Of a stretch of DNA of 64,000 nt, positions 13,601 to 51,974 are shown one piece after another. The stretch is taken from NCBI GenBank assembly GCA_034336665.1, contig JAPFBE010000003.1:37112360-37176359 (forward strand). The letters are read 5' to 3'. The DNA comes from Luscinia megarhynchos. Its lineage: Eukaryota; Chordata; Aves; Passeriformes; Turdidae. Position 1 is the first letter of the stretch, and every line of letters starts with the position of its first letter. The position numbers were made by a program, and so were the translations under genes. The notes under the pieces are model-generated. The model ran no database searches. It saw only the letters and a program-made list of their open reading frames with translations, and was not told the DNA's origin.

Positions 13601-16600
13601 AGGTTACCTGCAAAAAGATCAGTAAGGGAACAAACCTGCAATCAGTTCTGTGACTGTAAGAAATGATTGGAGAAGAGATACATTACTCCACTGATAGAAA
13701 TCATCCAAAGGTATCCTAGTAAATCCATATGGCTATTTCCAATGGCTCACACCAAGTTTATCCTAAAACTACATAAAAGCCACAATAATAATGGACTCAG
13801 GAGTCTCAGAATTTTTACTGAGCTACTGACATGTCAGGATCAGAGCCCTAGTCCTACATGCACTACAGATGGCTCTGTGGAGACCTACACAATTCTAAAT
13901 CACAACATAGTCCCTAAATTTCCAGCAGCATCATTTTAGTATCTTTATTTCATTCTACTTATTTCTATATTATTCCATTTCAGCCTAAGGGCCCTTACAG
14001 GAAGGTGTTAGAAGGGAAAGCTAATCATGCTCTTGACTTCACAGAACTCAGATGTAACCTACACCTTTCTAAGAATATAAAACAACGTACCATTCCAGTA
14101 TGTCTAAACTGCACAGTTAGTTTTTCCTCACTTTATCCCAACCTACAAAAAGGGATATCATCATGTAAGTGTAGGCATTCCACTACATTCATTACAAGTT
14201 CAGTCTGCTGAAGGGATGGCAATGAAGGCATGTATTATATTGATTAATCTAAGATACTATGTCAGGGAAAAAAAACGCTTGAAACTTTATCCTTTGAAAT
14301 GCAGAAATACAAAACTGCCACCCACAAGCAGCCTTTTCTCAGCCAAGAGACAAGATGCACTTGGCCCAGAGCATGAGGACACAAGAACAGGAGAAGGGTT
14401 TGCTCACAGTATCCACTCTGTGCATTTACCCAGGCTTGAGACGTGTGTTTTCAATTTCAAATTTACACCACTGATATCCCAGCCCTATGCAAGCCAAAGG
14501 TCATCTAAAAACCATTAAATGGCTAAAAATAGAAGTACTGTAGTCATTTTATCTCATGAACATATAATGAATTCAAGTCTGCCAAGTACTTGCCTTGTTA
14601 CTTCATCATTAGACAGTTTGTCTGTCATTGAAAACATCCCCAAGTCTAGGTTCTGAAGCAACTTAATTTCTAAAAATAACTAAACTATTTCCCTTTGACT
14701 ACAAAGCAGACTCTGTTCTTAAATTAGATGGCCTAATATACATTATAAAAGCCAGCTAACTTCCTGGCAGATAGGAAGACACCTAAAAAAGTGTTGTCAG
14801 TATTCACCTACCAATAATTCTGGATTTCTAAGATATTCCTTTGCATAAAGGACATGAAAGTAACCTAACAGCACCAACTCATGCAGCCATACCACTTTTC
14901 TCATGCAGCAGTTAAGATATATTATTTATTGTCAAAATGCAGCTACTGCAAAGGCTAAAGAAGTGAAAATAGGAAAGATGGGCACATGGCTGAGAGGGAA
15001 GAAAAAGTTACAGACCTTCCTACAAATATTCCCGTTGATTATTTGAGTGTTGCCTCCAACTTCTGTTCTATCCATATGCAAGAAGTTTTCATTTGAGTTT
15101 AGGAACATCTTAAGCAAAGATAGTGTGCCTACCTATTGAGGGGAAAGAACAGAGAAGTGTTAAATTAATAAGGTGGGCCATCGGGAAATCAGGGCTCCAA
15201 GAATCATGCTAGAAGGATAACAAGCAAGGAAAAGTCCAACTACAAATTGGATACTTGGTTGTGAGGATGCTGACTTGGGGTCCATACTCAGGTCCAAAGA
15301 TGTTTTTCACTTTTTACAACATCTTTGAAGTCAGTGAAAAAGTGTGGAAGAAAATGAGAGAGATAAGAAGGATCTTCAGAAGTAACCCAGGAAATATGAA
15401 TGAGATGCTACATCACTTCCTCTTCCCAGCTGAATTATCCTAAATTGTAAGTTACAGGGATAGGATGCTTTTCACCTGGCTCCATTCCAAGTGGGTCCCA
15501 TTTAAGGCACCAATCTGGACTCCACAAAGATGCTTGAAATGATGGCAGGAATTGCCATCAATTAGGACATCTGTCAGGCAGAGCAAGTAGAAGGAGTGTG
15601 TCCCTTCTAAAATGTCAGGAGTTACGAGAAGGTTACTAGGTCAGCATTTTCTCAGATATTTATGGATTAAAAACTGAGCCATGGCCAAGTGAAGTGAGAC
15701 GATGGACTGTCAAGGACAAGTAAACCTTGCAAACTTGCTCTTCTCCTTTGGTCTCAGAGATAAAATTATTCTGGGATGAATTTACATAATGCAACTAGGG
15801 TAAAGTAATTTAGTATCCCCAGAAATTAAGACAGGAGTGGTAGCATCTGGTCTCAGAAACATTTAGCCAAGGAGAGTTAAAGCTAATATGAGAAATTATG
15901 TAAGGAAAGTGAGACATTAACAATGCTGGTGTGGAGAACTAATTGTTTAAAGCCACAAAAGGAATGATCTGACTGGGTGAAGACTGACCTGTGAAGTGAG
16001 AGCCAGTAGTAATGGGAATCATGAACAAAAATTAGAGGGTTTTAAACTGGAGAATGTATGACATGTAAATTTGATTAAAGGGGAAGGCATCAAATATAAA
16101 GAGCTCAGACTGTGAGGGTGGTGCAACACCTAAAGAGGTTGCCCAGAGAAATTGTAGATACTCCATCCCTGGGAATATTCAAGGCCAGGTTGGATGGGGC
16201 TTTGAGAAACCTGCTCTAGTAAAAGGTGTCCCTGCCCATGGCAAGGGGTTTAGAAATAGATGGTTTTTAAGGTCCTTTCCAACTCAAACCATTTTCTGAG
16301 TCTGTGATCCTGTGTCTGAAACTTGCAAAGAAACTGGAATAAGAACCCTGAGAAATAGATATTGAGATGAGTAGGTGAAATAATGAAATAGGAATGGGGA
16401 AAGCAGTAGAAAAAAAGGATGAGAACAAGGAAGGCACAGGCTCAGAGTAATTAAGCAGAAAAATCTCCATGCATCGGGTTCAGCACCTTTCCACCTCCAG
16501 AACCTGGCACAGAATTTAAGATGGCAGTTTGTGAAGTCTGTAAAGATACCCAATTTTCCATTCATGTCTCCTCATTCTCTTAGAATAATGTTTATAAACA

Positions 16601-17354
16601 TGGATGAGAACTACTTGGCTCTACACTGACCCCAGCTCAGCTGAGATTTTAAACAAAAATATTATGACAACAAAATAATTTTTCAGATCTCTTCCTTTTG
16701 CACTCAGCTGTAGAACGTAATCAGACCCCATCACAAAACATATGCCTTTGTCCTAAATACCTTGCCTGCTCCTGGTGACCACTAAAAAGGGACTATCTAC
16801 GAAGCTTTAGAATCCTCAAAGATGTGCAGCCATGAAAACACTTAAGAGGAAACACTGCCAACAGGCCCTGAAGGTATTTGAAGGTAGGATCTGAGGCTGT
16901 CTAGACAGAAATCAAGCTTGTAATAACCAATTCTCCTAACTGACAGCTTGTAAACAAACCTTATGAAAAGCTTGATCATAGTCACAGCTTCATTCCTTGG
17001 AACCAGACACAGGAAAGTAACTGGAGGACAGCTGCCAGGCACCAGCAGGAAACTGCCAGGACAAAAGTATGCAGGTATAACACACTTGAAATACCACGTG
17101 CATTGCTGGCATACTACAACAATCTGTTGTATCTGTTGCATTTTCTATACGAATGCCATAAACACAGTTCTTCAGAAAAAAGAAATTAGAAGATAGTTCA
17201 CTGTCAGCAAAACACTTTGTTCCTTATAATTAATAATATTCTTAAGTGTAACAAGTAAACAAAATTAAATAAGAAACATCTTACCTTCTTGCCTTTCAAA
17301 TTCTCTGACCCAATGATTTTGTAGATGATTATGCTGTGATGATGTCAAATCCAT
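4644..17354 (-). CDS. METTL21E: METTL21E, methyltransferase-like 21E (4 coding exons)
   Basis: Predicted seven-beta-strand protein lysine methyltransferase of the METTL21 family; the substrate is not deducible here. Coding exons: 17285-17354, 8579-8736, 6040-6157 and 4644-5068. Phases are continuous and sum to 771 nt (256 aa). The SAM-binding motif I, EIGAGTG, is at about residues 100-106. The acidic motif DLPELLGN is at about 123-130, and the family signature AADVVY at about 174-179. The N-terminal stretch EIMGRRFFPDVIA and the central YGAVVWPS match METTL21E rather than METTL21C. The first coding exon was chosen because it starts MDL, ends in a strong AAG|GTAAGA donor and leaves the one base needed by the next exon. 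A CCTAG acceptor at 17370-17371 just upstream implies a further 5' noncoding exon. Position next to ERCC5 on the same strand fits human METTL21EP, which is a pseudogene; no lesion is seen here. The first exon is the least certain part. Confidence 0.88.
5795..5876 (+). repeat. A-rich (CAAA/CAAAA)n simple repeat
   Basis: Run of A10 followed by about 15 CAAA/CAAAAA units inside METTL21E intron 3. Shorter tracts of the same kind lie at 18034-18055 and 25803-25839. Confidence 0.9.
16105..16317 (+). mobile_element. CR1 LINE, 3' end
   Basis: Reads as a typical avian CR1 terminus: 'gaggttgcccagagaa', then 'ccaggttggatggggctttgag', then 'ggtgtccctgcccatgg', then 'aaggtcctttccaact', ending near the usual 'tctgtgatcctgtg'. 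It lies in METTL21E intron 1, is 5'-truncated as usual for CR1, and is noncoding. Confidence 0.92.
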
Positions 17355-17369
17355 ACTACGCCACAAGCC

Positions 17370-20300
17370 CTAGGACAGAGAAACACAAGTCTGTCTCAGT
17401 AAAATTACTCTATTTCTTCTTTCACACCTTCATTTTAAAAAAGTTACATGTATTATGTTATTTTTTACTTCTATTGATAATAAAGGCAAGAAGACACATA
17501 AGTATCAATACTCAAGGCATAAAAGTACAAGACAGCAAACGGTTCAACTGTTATATTCTCAGAGGAAAAGGAACAGACTTTAAAAAACAACAACAAACCA
17601 AACCAAACAAAATCTTTGATTAATGTTTAGAACTATTTTATGAAATTTTAAAGTTAGAATCAATTAAAATCAGGTTCAGCAGGCTTATAAAGGATTGAAA
17701 GGAAAGATAGGAACAAATTCCTGAAAGAGAAGAAAAACTGTACCAATATGATCTAATCTTGTTTGAATTAATTGGCTTGGAAGGGAAGGAAACAATCTAA
17801 TAGTAAAAGCTGAACATGAGAGTAAGGGAGCAGGATCTACAAATAGCATACTGAACAGAAAACATATGTGCCTATATGAACAGACAAAGAGCAAGCTGGA
17901 GAAAAAAGTAGTAGGAAAAGTGGAACAGAGGACAATACAGTTTTGAGCTGTCTCCAGAAAAGCACACAAACAACCAATAGTCTCCAATTCTTGATATTTG
18001 ACAATCAGAGAGAACACTGAGTTCACAGGGGGGAAACAAACAAACAAACAAAATCACCACAGTGCTTTGATTATTTTTTATACCTTAATATGATTTTTAA
18101 ATGTCCACTCTTATGTGGAAAATCTGACTGATTTTTGCCAGGATGGTTACAGGCAGCATTCAGCTAATAATCTACAGATGTCTAAACACCCAATAGGGAT
18201 TCGATTAAATAAGGCACGGACTAAAAGAGTGTCTCTCCGTAGTGGGATCATACAATAAAGAGAAAGAAGAAAAGAAAGGACGAGCAAAATAAAAATATAT
18301 TCTGAATATCAAATCACCTTCATCGTGCAAATTCTTAGGCAGGTTTTTCCTCTCAAAACTTCAGGATAAAGAGGACAGTATGGAACAGCCCTCTCCTTTT
18401 TGAGAGGATGCACCTTACTCGACTTCATGCTACAAAAGGCACATGATTTAATGTTTAGCTTTACTACTACAACACCAGCAGTTATTATCATTTTTCAAGG
18501 TGAAAATAACTTTGGGGCTTTCTACATGTCACCACAGCACATAGAACAAAAATATTGCCATTATATTTACATTTATACATAAACTTTGCAGTAGTAACAT
18601 CACTAAATAGGCAACAGAAAAGAGACTCAGTGGGAGTGACTTCAAAGTCTTTGTATGCATCTTCAAAATAACAAGTAGCATAAGAAATTACAGGGATATT
18701 GAGCAGAAAATGCTACACACACTCATCAGCTTGTTGTCTACATCAGAAGTACTAGAAACGACATTTCTTCTTCCCATTGGAAGACAAAACAATAGGTAAA
18801 ATCAGCATACAGAACAAAGCCTTTGTATTTTGTGGTCCTCTACATTATTAATGTCATTCTAAAAATATCCTGAGGTGCACTGAACCACACAGCGACCTAA
18901 AATAGTCCAACACGAGCACACAGGAGTGCTGCAAGCAACTGAACAGCGCAGAACAGCTCAGTTACACTGTTTAAAGCGAATGATACAAACTAATTTAGCG
19001 TAAAAGACACAGACAAAACCGAGACACCGCTGGCATCCCCCGCATTTCTGCCAGTGTCACCTGAATCTCTCCCAGCTTTCCCAGATGGTGCTCCAGCTGA
19101 GAAGCCCCGATCCTGCCGGTGGCTTCTCCCCGGACAGCCGCAGGCAAAGGCGTGTTCCGAAGGCAGTGTCGCTCATTGCCAACATCCCCACACCGCGAGC
19201 AATCACAAATCCCGACAGCTGCAGCCCAGCGCCAGGAGGGCACCACGCAGCCCTTACGCAAGGGAGCAATTTTGTGACAGCGAGAGGCGCCCACCGCAGG
19301 AGCTCCAGCCACAAAGGAACCGACTGGGGAGTGCTGCTTACAAAATAAATAGTGGCAGGGTGTTAGCAAGTCCACACTGCTATTAAAAAGTAACCCAGGA
19401 GCACAAAGTCATTGTTCAGACCTTACCAAGTCAAGTTCACCAAGGTGCGAGGGTGCTTTTGCAGCTGCGGCAGAGGAATGCACGCTCCCGTTGGAATGCA
19501 GAACTGCAGCAAGGCACACAACCCCAAAATGCTAACCCAGGGCACAGCTGTCAGCCTGCATAAATACAAGCATAGCACTCCCCCACATCCAAGATGTCCA
19601 TTCACACTCAACAGATCACAAACACTGTCGTGGGAGCAAATACAGGCATCTAAGACTTCTCTTTTTTAGGCTGTAATCAATTCAGGACACGAGCCATCTC
19701 TCACTTTACATATTTTTTAGAAAAATTAGACTTCAATGTCAACAGTGTTTTCTAGGCATTACCAAAAGATAATAAATTATTGTACCTAAATACTAAACAA
19801 GCCCTGCAGAGAAGGGAGAGTCTCTGTACCATAGCTAGCAGAAGAAACTAAAGAGAGCTCTTCTACATTTATAAAAAACTCACCAGAACCTGATACACAC
19901 TTTTCAAGTAAAATTCAGTAATGCTAATGAGTGATTTATAAAGTAGTGCTGTAAACTGGCTGGACAGAATGAGAATTTGCTTAAAATGTTGTAATCTTTT
20001 AGAAAAGTAGTATCAAAAGGGATGATTTTTGCCCAGTATAAACTGTACATGAAGTATTGGACTCCCTGCAATTGCAAGGGCCAATCCCACCCAATTCACC
20101 TCAGCCTCTCATCCATTTAGAGGAGGCATAAAAAACTAGCTTATGGACTTGGATTTCCAACATTGGATGAAACAATGAGAAATGCAGTAGAAATATCAAA
20201 TGAGAAGACAAAAAGAAAAAAAAAGGCAAGAAGGACTAAAATGAAACGTAAGATCACAAGTAAGATGGGTAGAATGTTGTACTTTTCTTCCTTAATACCC

Positions 20301-20791
20301 AGGAGCTGGAAATAAATTCTACATTCAGAGGAGAGAAGCATGTGAGAACTCTGAGCTTCACATCTCCACACACAAATTAAACCACTGTGAGTGCTACAAC
20401 CAGTAGATACCTCTGAAAATCACCTTTGCAAACAAATACTATCTTTGGACATAGCCATGTAATTCCAAACCTAGAAACATTCAGAACATAAATAATTAAT
20501 GCATATTAGATTATAGAGGGCATTGCTGCTCTGTGTTTTTCCTTGAGATTTTTTGAGAAGCAACAGATTGCAGGTGATTTTAACAGCTCTATCAAATCAA
20601 TTAGAATAAAGATAAATGAACAACATGTTTTGGCTCAATTTTAAAATCTGAAGCCTGAAAACTTCTACCAAGTGCAATGTAGGTCTTTCTGAGTAAATGT
20701 GCTAAAATTAGAGTTTTCATAGTTTAGAATTATTTCAATTTAAGTTCTGGACAGAAAACATATTGACAAAATGCATTACAAATAGAGATAA
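17370..20791. other. Intergenic DNA between METTL21E and ERCC5
   Basis: AT-rich DNA upstream of the METTL21E coding start and downstream of the ERCC5 polyadenylation signal. The only marked structure is the GC-rich block at 19.0-19.5 kb. The ORFs present are scattered and unrecognised, and no other gene was seen. Confidence 0.5.
19020..19530 (-). promoter_or_regulatory. GC/CpG-rich block, candidate METTL21E promoter and 5' exon
   Basis: A locally GC-rich island with many CpGs in otherwise AT-rich DNA. On the minus strand a good splice donor (CTTG|GTAAGG) ends a possible exon at 19427. The METTL21E coding-start exon has its own acceptor at 17370-17371, so a noncoding exon upstream is required, and this block, 2.1 kb away, is the nearest plausible source. 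The link is inference; the block could instead serve an unannotated noncoding RNA. Confidence 0.35.
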
Positions 20792-20797
20792 TTTATT
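20792..20797 (-). terminator. ERCC5 polyadenylation signal (AATAAA)
   Basis: The minus strand reads AATAAA about 75 bases past the ERCC5 stop codon, which would give a short 3' UTR. No other canonical signal lies closer. Confidence 0.6.
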
Positions 20798-20870
20798 ACA
20801 TCTTATAAAGAATTCATTAGAATATTTACAAAGTTCAAGTCAGAAAAATCACAGTCTTTTAAAATATTTT

Positions 20871-35524
<14,654 letters not shown>

Positions 35525-35657
35525 TGTCCTTCCTTAGCTGCTTAGAGAGAAAAATCTATGGGGCACAAAGGAAGGAATAACCCAAAGATTGTACGGCCCG
35601 CGACCGCTTCATTAATTCAAACAGAAAAAAGGAGGAAGCCGCTCGGGCCGGGACAGC

Positions 35658-35790
35658 CAGGGGCAGGGAAAGGGGGACGGGGCGGGTCGCGGTCCCGGGC
35701 CTCGGCAGGGAGCGGACCGGGCTCAGGGGCAGGGAAAGGGGGACGGGGGCGGGTCGCGGTCCCGGGCCTCGGCAGGGAGCGGACCGGGCT
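35658..35790 (+). repeat. 66-bp tandem duplication in the ERCC5 promoter
   Basis: Two head-to-tail copies, 35658-35723 and 35724-35790, identical except for one extra G in a G-run of the second copy. Each carries GGGACGGG/GGGGCGGG-like GC boxes. The near identity suggests a recent duplication. Confidence 0.93.
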
Positions 35791-35924
35791 CAGGGACGCG
35801 GCAGGAAAGCCCCGCCAGCCGCGGCCGCCGCAGCGCAGCGAGCGCAGGCCCCGCCCGGCCGGGCCCCGCGGGCCGCCGGGAGTCGCAGGCGCGGGGCGGA
35901 GCCCGGCCGGGAGCAGCCGCCCGC

Positions 35925-35928
35925 AGCA

Positions 35929-35961
<33 letters not shown>

Positions 35962-35965
35962 GCCC

Positions 35966-35998
<33 letters not shown>

Positions 35999-36200
35999 CA
36001 CAGCAGCCGGCCGCAGCAGCAGCAGCAGCAGCCGCAGCAGCAGCAGCCGCCCGCAGCAGCAGCAGCAGCCCACAGCAGCCGCCCGCAGCAGCCGCAGCAG
36101 CCCACAGCAGCAGCAGCAGCAGCAGCCCACAGCAGCCGCCCGCAGCAGCCGCAGCAGCCCACAGCAGCCGCCCGCAGCAGCAGCCGCCCGCAGCCCGCCC
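35925..36200 (+). repeat. Impure CAG/CTG tract with CCG interruptions
   Basis: About 275 bases made of CAG runs (the longest near ten units) separated by CCGCCCG, CCCA and CCGG interruptions. ERCC5 is read from the other strand, so with respect to that gene it is CTG, 400-680 bases upstream of the ATG. All frames look open because the unit is three bases; this is not evidence of coding. Confidence 0.95.
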
Positions 36201-36296
36201 CGCGCACCGCGGCTCCCACCGCCCGTTCAACAGCTGCGGCTCCTGAGGCCGGGGGCCTCTCCTCGGCCGCCTGGAGGAGAGCTTGGTACCAAACAG

Positions 36297-36720
36297 CGGG
36301 GAATAACAGAATCGGTTCTGTCGGAAAAGATCTCCGAGATCAGCGAGTCCGACCTGTGACCGAGCGTCCCTTTGTCAATTACACCGCGACACTAAACACT
36401 CAAGGACGGAAGGGGCCTCCCTTCCCACTCAAGGACCTCCCTGGGCAGTCCCTTCCGATATCTTGATCACCCTTTCTGTGAAAAAATTCCCTCAGGTCCA
36501 GTCTAAACCTCATCTGGGGCAGCTTGAGGCCATCTCCTCTGATCCTGTCACTTGTTATCTGGGAGAAGAGGCCGACCCCTACCAGGTTACATCCTTCTTT
36601 CAGGTGGTTGTAGTGATAAGGTCACCCCTGACCCTCCCTTTTCCAGGCTAAAAACAACCCCAGCTCCCTCAGCTGCTCCTCGCAGGACTTATGCTCCACA
36701 GCCTTTATCAGCCCTCTGGT
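36297..36720 (-). mobile_element. CR1 LINE, 3' end
   Basis: The minus strand reads the CR1 tail: a degraded 'gaggagcagctgagggagctgggg' region at the left end, a 'gcctggaaaagg' piece, 'gatggcctcaagctgcccca', and a terminal 'gactcgctgatctcgg' next to the ERCC5 CpG island. It has more CpGs than the other copies. Confidence 0.88.
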
Positions 36721-38517
36721 TGGAGAATGAAAAAAAGTCTCCTGTCCCAGAACAAAATCCTATAATGCAGACGAAAAGTAGTCTTATTTTTCCCACCCCT
36801 GAACATGATTTCCCCTGCAGCCTCTGTGCTCTCTGTTCTGCCCTCACCACAGCCCCAGGCAGGCACCCCAGCACTTGGGAATCCCTAGGGAAAGCTCCCT
36901 GCAGCACAACCCCAAGGACATGCACTTGGCTTCTGCTACTGCTGCAAGAATCCATAGGCTACATACTCTGTGGATGAAGTGGGACAGTGTCCAAGCCAAG
37001 AGCAAAATAACTGTAAAACCAGAATTTCATCCCAACCTACTTAAGCAGAAGAGCTAGCTAGCATCAAAGGAGAGACCCTATTTCTCAGTCCAACAATCAT
37101 TATTAAGTTATGAGACACACATGTAACTCTGGCTATGTAAGTCCTAATTTCCCTAAAGAACAAAGCTCAAGTAATCTAAACAAAGCTGAGCCCTCAGCCC
37201 AAAGTCAGCTTGCAAAAAGTAGGGTCTGAAAATAACTCTTCTGGAAAATAACATTTCAAAACTTATGGGTTTTGTTCAGTCACGAGGCTGCAGGCTAATT
37301 AAATAGCAGAAGTCACAGTGGCTGCACTGAGCACCACTTTTTATGACCCAAGAGATCTTACCTACTTTGCTAAGTGGTAGCTGCAACTCTGATCTGTCAC
37401 TTACCTATTTTGCTGAAGACCTTCACTAAGTGCAGGATCATCATTTCCAAGACAAATGAAAAGCAAACAACAAGATAGAAAACAAATTTTATTGAATGAA
37501 CAAAAGTCTAAAAGTCTCCCATTTTTGGTTAACAAAAGCAGCAATCTACAAAACCCCTGCATTCCATGACAAATCTTTTTATGTCAAAAAATGAATCCTT
37601 GAGCAGGTATGAACATTTATACACAGAACAATACAACTGTTGACATGTGCTTGGGCAAGCAACTCAATTTATCAGAGAAAGAAAAAAAGAATTCACCCGG
37701 GACACCTGAAAAAGCTTGAATTGTGTGCTGGCTGAGAGGTATATCATCGGGGCTGCCAGCACTTGCATCCCCTTCACACAAAATGAAAAAAGCAGCAGAA
37801 GGACAGATTGTAAGACTGAACAAGGAAAAAAACTGCCAACAGAACACAGTGTTCAGCTAGCTCATTTGGCTAATTGTAAATGCAGCTTTTAATACTGAAT
37901 TTCATAAGCTTGTGTTAAGTGAGTCCGTGCTCTCAGGAGGCTCCAGGATGAGAGTTCAGCCACCGTACCCACAGAGCAAAGGTAACAGAGAAGTTCCATC
38001 CTCCAACAGGCAATTCATCACAGTCAAAACCAGGCAACCAGATAAGGGAAAAGAAACTGACACCTGCTTGACAAGATATGATTATCTGACTGACAGAAGT
38101 CAAATGGGAATTAAATGGAGCATGTACATTCTCTTCATAAATCCAACAAGGATTTCAAACCTATGTGATTTTTTTTTCATTTGCTCTGGATATGGGCAGC
38201 CTTACTAAAATGAAGTGCTAAAAACAAAGGCAATGTTTACTTTTATCCTTACACCATTTGCAGAATAACCCTTTTTATAATGTCATACCATAATTTTTCA
38301 TGCTTTTGAACAATAAATATTTTCAATGAAGTCTGTTTATTACACTGACTGATTTCAACCTGCTTTTTGTTTTCACAGATCAGGACATAGTACAATTATT
38401 TCAAAAGAAATGATTGATTTTGCTATCATATTCACCTTTGATTGCAAAATTACAACAATCTGTGCTTATCTGTCACTTTATACAACAGATCTTGTCTATT
38501 GCAACCATATCAACATA
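36721..38517. other. Spacer between ERCC5 promoter and BIVM 3' end
   Basis: About 1.8 kb with no recognised coding exon. BIVM transcripts that read through into ERCC5 would cross this stretch and its CR1. Confidence 0.5.
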
Positions 38518-38523
38518 TTTATT
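38518..38523 (-). terminator. BIVM polyadenylation signal (AATAAA), candidate
   Basis: First canonical minus-strand AATAAA downstream of the BIVM stop, about 130 bases past it; another occurs near 38336. Which is used cannot be told. Confidence 0.45.
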
Positions 38524-38649
38524 TAATAATTGTGAAGTTGTATCTTATACCATAATTTCTATCCTTACGTGTTCTAGGACTAATAGATCCCTAATATGTT
38601 TTGATTAAAACTAACTTTAATATATCAACTCTATCGTCTAAAGTTAATT

Positions 38650-50419
<11,770 letters not shown>

Positions 50420-50530
50420 TGAATGATACTAAGAGTATTGCACAGCAAAGAATACTTTTTCTTTATGTTTTAATTACAACAGGGTTTTCATCATTGCCTC
50501 CATTGCCTCTGCAAGGTATCAAAGAGGTAC
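50420..50530 (-). other. BIVM 5' UTR part of the first coding exon
   Basis: A T8CAG acceptor precedes 50530 and the ATG is at 50419. The leader contains ATGs near 50495 that open only very short frames. An upstream noncoding exon in the CpG island is implied. Confidence 0.65.
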
Positions 50531-51179
50531 CTGAAAAAAAATGGTAAGTTAGCACAGGTGTCTCATGCAACATAAAATATACACAAAGCTTGTCTTTGAA
50601 CTCTGTAGCCAATAAAAGCTTAAATACCCTTCAAGATACCACAACAAGCATGGTGTCCTTCCCAAAGCATGTCTAGAACTCTACAATCAGCATTTTTTAT
50701 AATTTGTGAGGTGCCAACAGCATACACCACAGTGATACCACGCTGAGGACATGATAAGCAATTAACTTATAAAACCAGCACACAAAAATAAAAAAATTTA
50801 AATCTTTCTACATGTTCTTGGTTGTGTTTGCTCTCTTCTATCCCTTACAGTCACAATACACTGTTAATGTGGAGTACAGAATAATTTATACAAATTATTA
50901 AATCGTCATACAGCAATTTAAGGTCACAATTCCTGCTGAATCCTGCAAACTTTGCTGCAAGTGAAGTTCAAGCATACAATTACAGTAACTATAACCTCTA
51001 TCGATTGTAAATTGACAACACCACCCTCAACCTGTTCCAATGCTTCCCTCCTACAGCTGTTAAAGGATCCCTTTTATTTTTCCGTGCCTCTTATTCTTCG
51101 AGACGTGAGAAAGAAAAGCAGGTTTTGTTTATGGCAGCTAAGAATTACCAAAAACAAATTTAGACGGCTGGCTGGCTGG

Positions 51180-51965
51180 CTTGCTTTAAACGATCACTTT
51201 TAAAGGGCAAGCTGACAGCGCGTGTGTTATCTGTCGCCTCAGCAGCTCGCACGTCTGCAGACGCGCCGCAGATGGGAACCTGGCGAAGGAGGCAGGAGTT
51301 CCGCTCCGCAGACCCCCCCGCCGCACCGGCTTGCGGCCGCTGCCCCGCACCTGCAGCGCGCCGGGAGCGCCTCCGGCCTCCCGGGGCCGGCCGGGCTGCG
51401 CCAGGCGGAGCGCAGCGACAGCCGAGCACCCGCCCCTCCCCCGCGCTGCCGCCGGCGGCTCCAGCGCGAACAGCCGCGGGCTGGCGAAGGGGCCCCGGGG
51501 ACCGTGGGCTCGCTCCCCTCCTGGGCGCCGGCCAGGGGCGGCGGGGCTGCCCCCGGGCCGCGTTACCTGCGCGCAGCGGGGCTCGCCGGCGTCGCCTCCC
51601 CGGCCGCGGCGGAGCGGGACGCGGGCGCGCCGGAAGCAGACACGGCCGCGCGCTCACCTGCGCGCCCCCGCCGCCCCCCGCCTCCTCCGCCGCCGGCCCG
51701 CACCAACTCCCGCCGCCGCACGGGGCCGGGGAGGCGCGGGCTGCCCGCGGCCGCGCTCCCGCTGCGGGCCCTCACGGTGCCTCCGAGGAACCAGTGGCGA
51801 GCGCCTCCCGGCTGGGCCGCGAATGCGCCTCGGCGCCCTGAGTGGCGCCTCTTCGGCCGCCCTCCCCCCCATTTCGCCCTCATGGTCTCGCCCGCTGGTG
51901 CCCCTGGGGAGGGAGGGAGGAGCGGGCCGGGGATGGCGGGGGCGGGAAGCGCCTGCTGTGAGGGG
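51180..51965 (-). promoter_or_regulatory. BIVM CpG-island promoter with two candidate exon-1 donors
   Basis: A dense CpG island upstream of BIVM. On the minus strand strong donors occur at 51567 (GCAG|GTAACG) and 51658 (GCAG|GTGAGC). Either could join to the acceptor at 50530, so alternative first exons are possible. A CR1 abuts its right edge. The long ORFs here are a by-product of GC richness. Confidence 0.75.
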
Positions 51966-51974
51966 GTCGGCGAT

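Larger units (their letters stand above)
35580..36260 (-). promoter_or_regulatory. ERCC5 CpG-island promoter
   Basis: Very GC- and CpG-rich DNA starting some 60 bases upstream of the ERCC5 ATG on the minus strand and ending where a CR1 begins. The 5' UTR and transcription start should lie in its left part. No TATA box was recognised. The island contains a 66-bp tandem duplication and a long CAG-type tract, listed separately. Confidence 0.8.

Noticed and set aside
35558..36466. 302-codon plus-strand ORF rich in Gln, Ala and Pro, and the overlapping minus-strand Cys/Leu/Ala ORFs
   Set aside because: Every frame stays open because the DNA is a CAG/GCC triplet tract inside a CpG island; there is no conserved domain, and the ERCC5 promoter explains the location.
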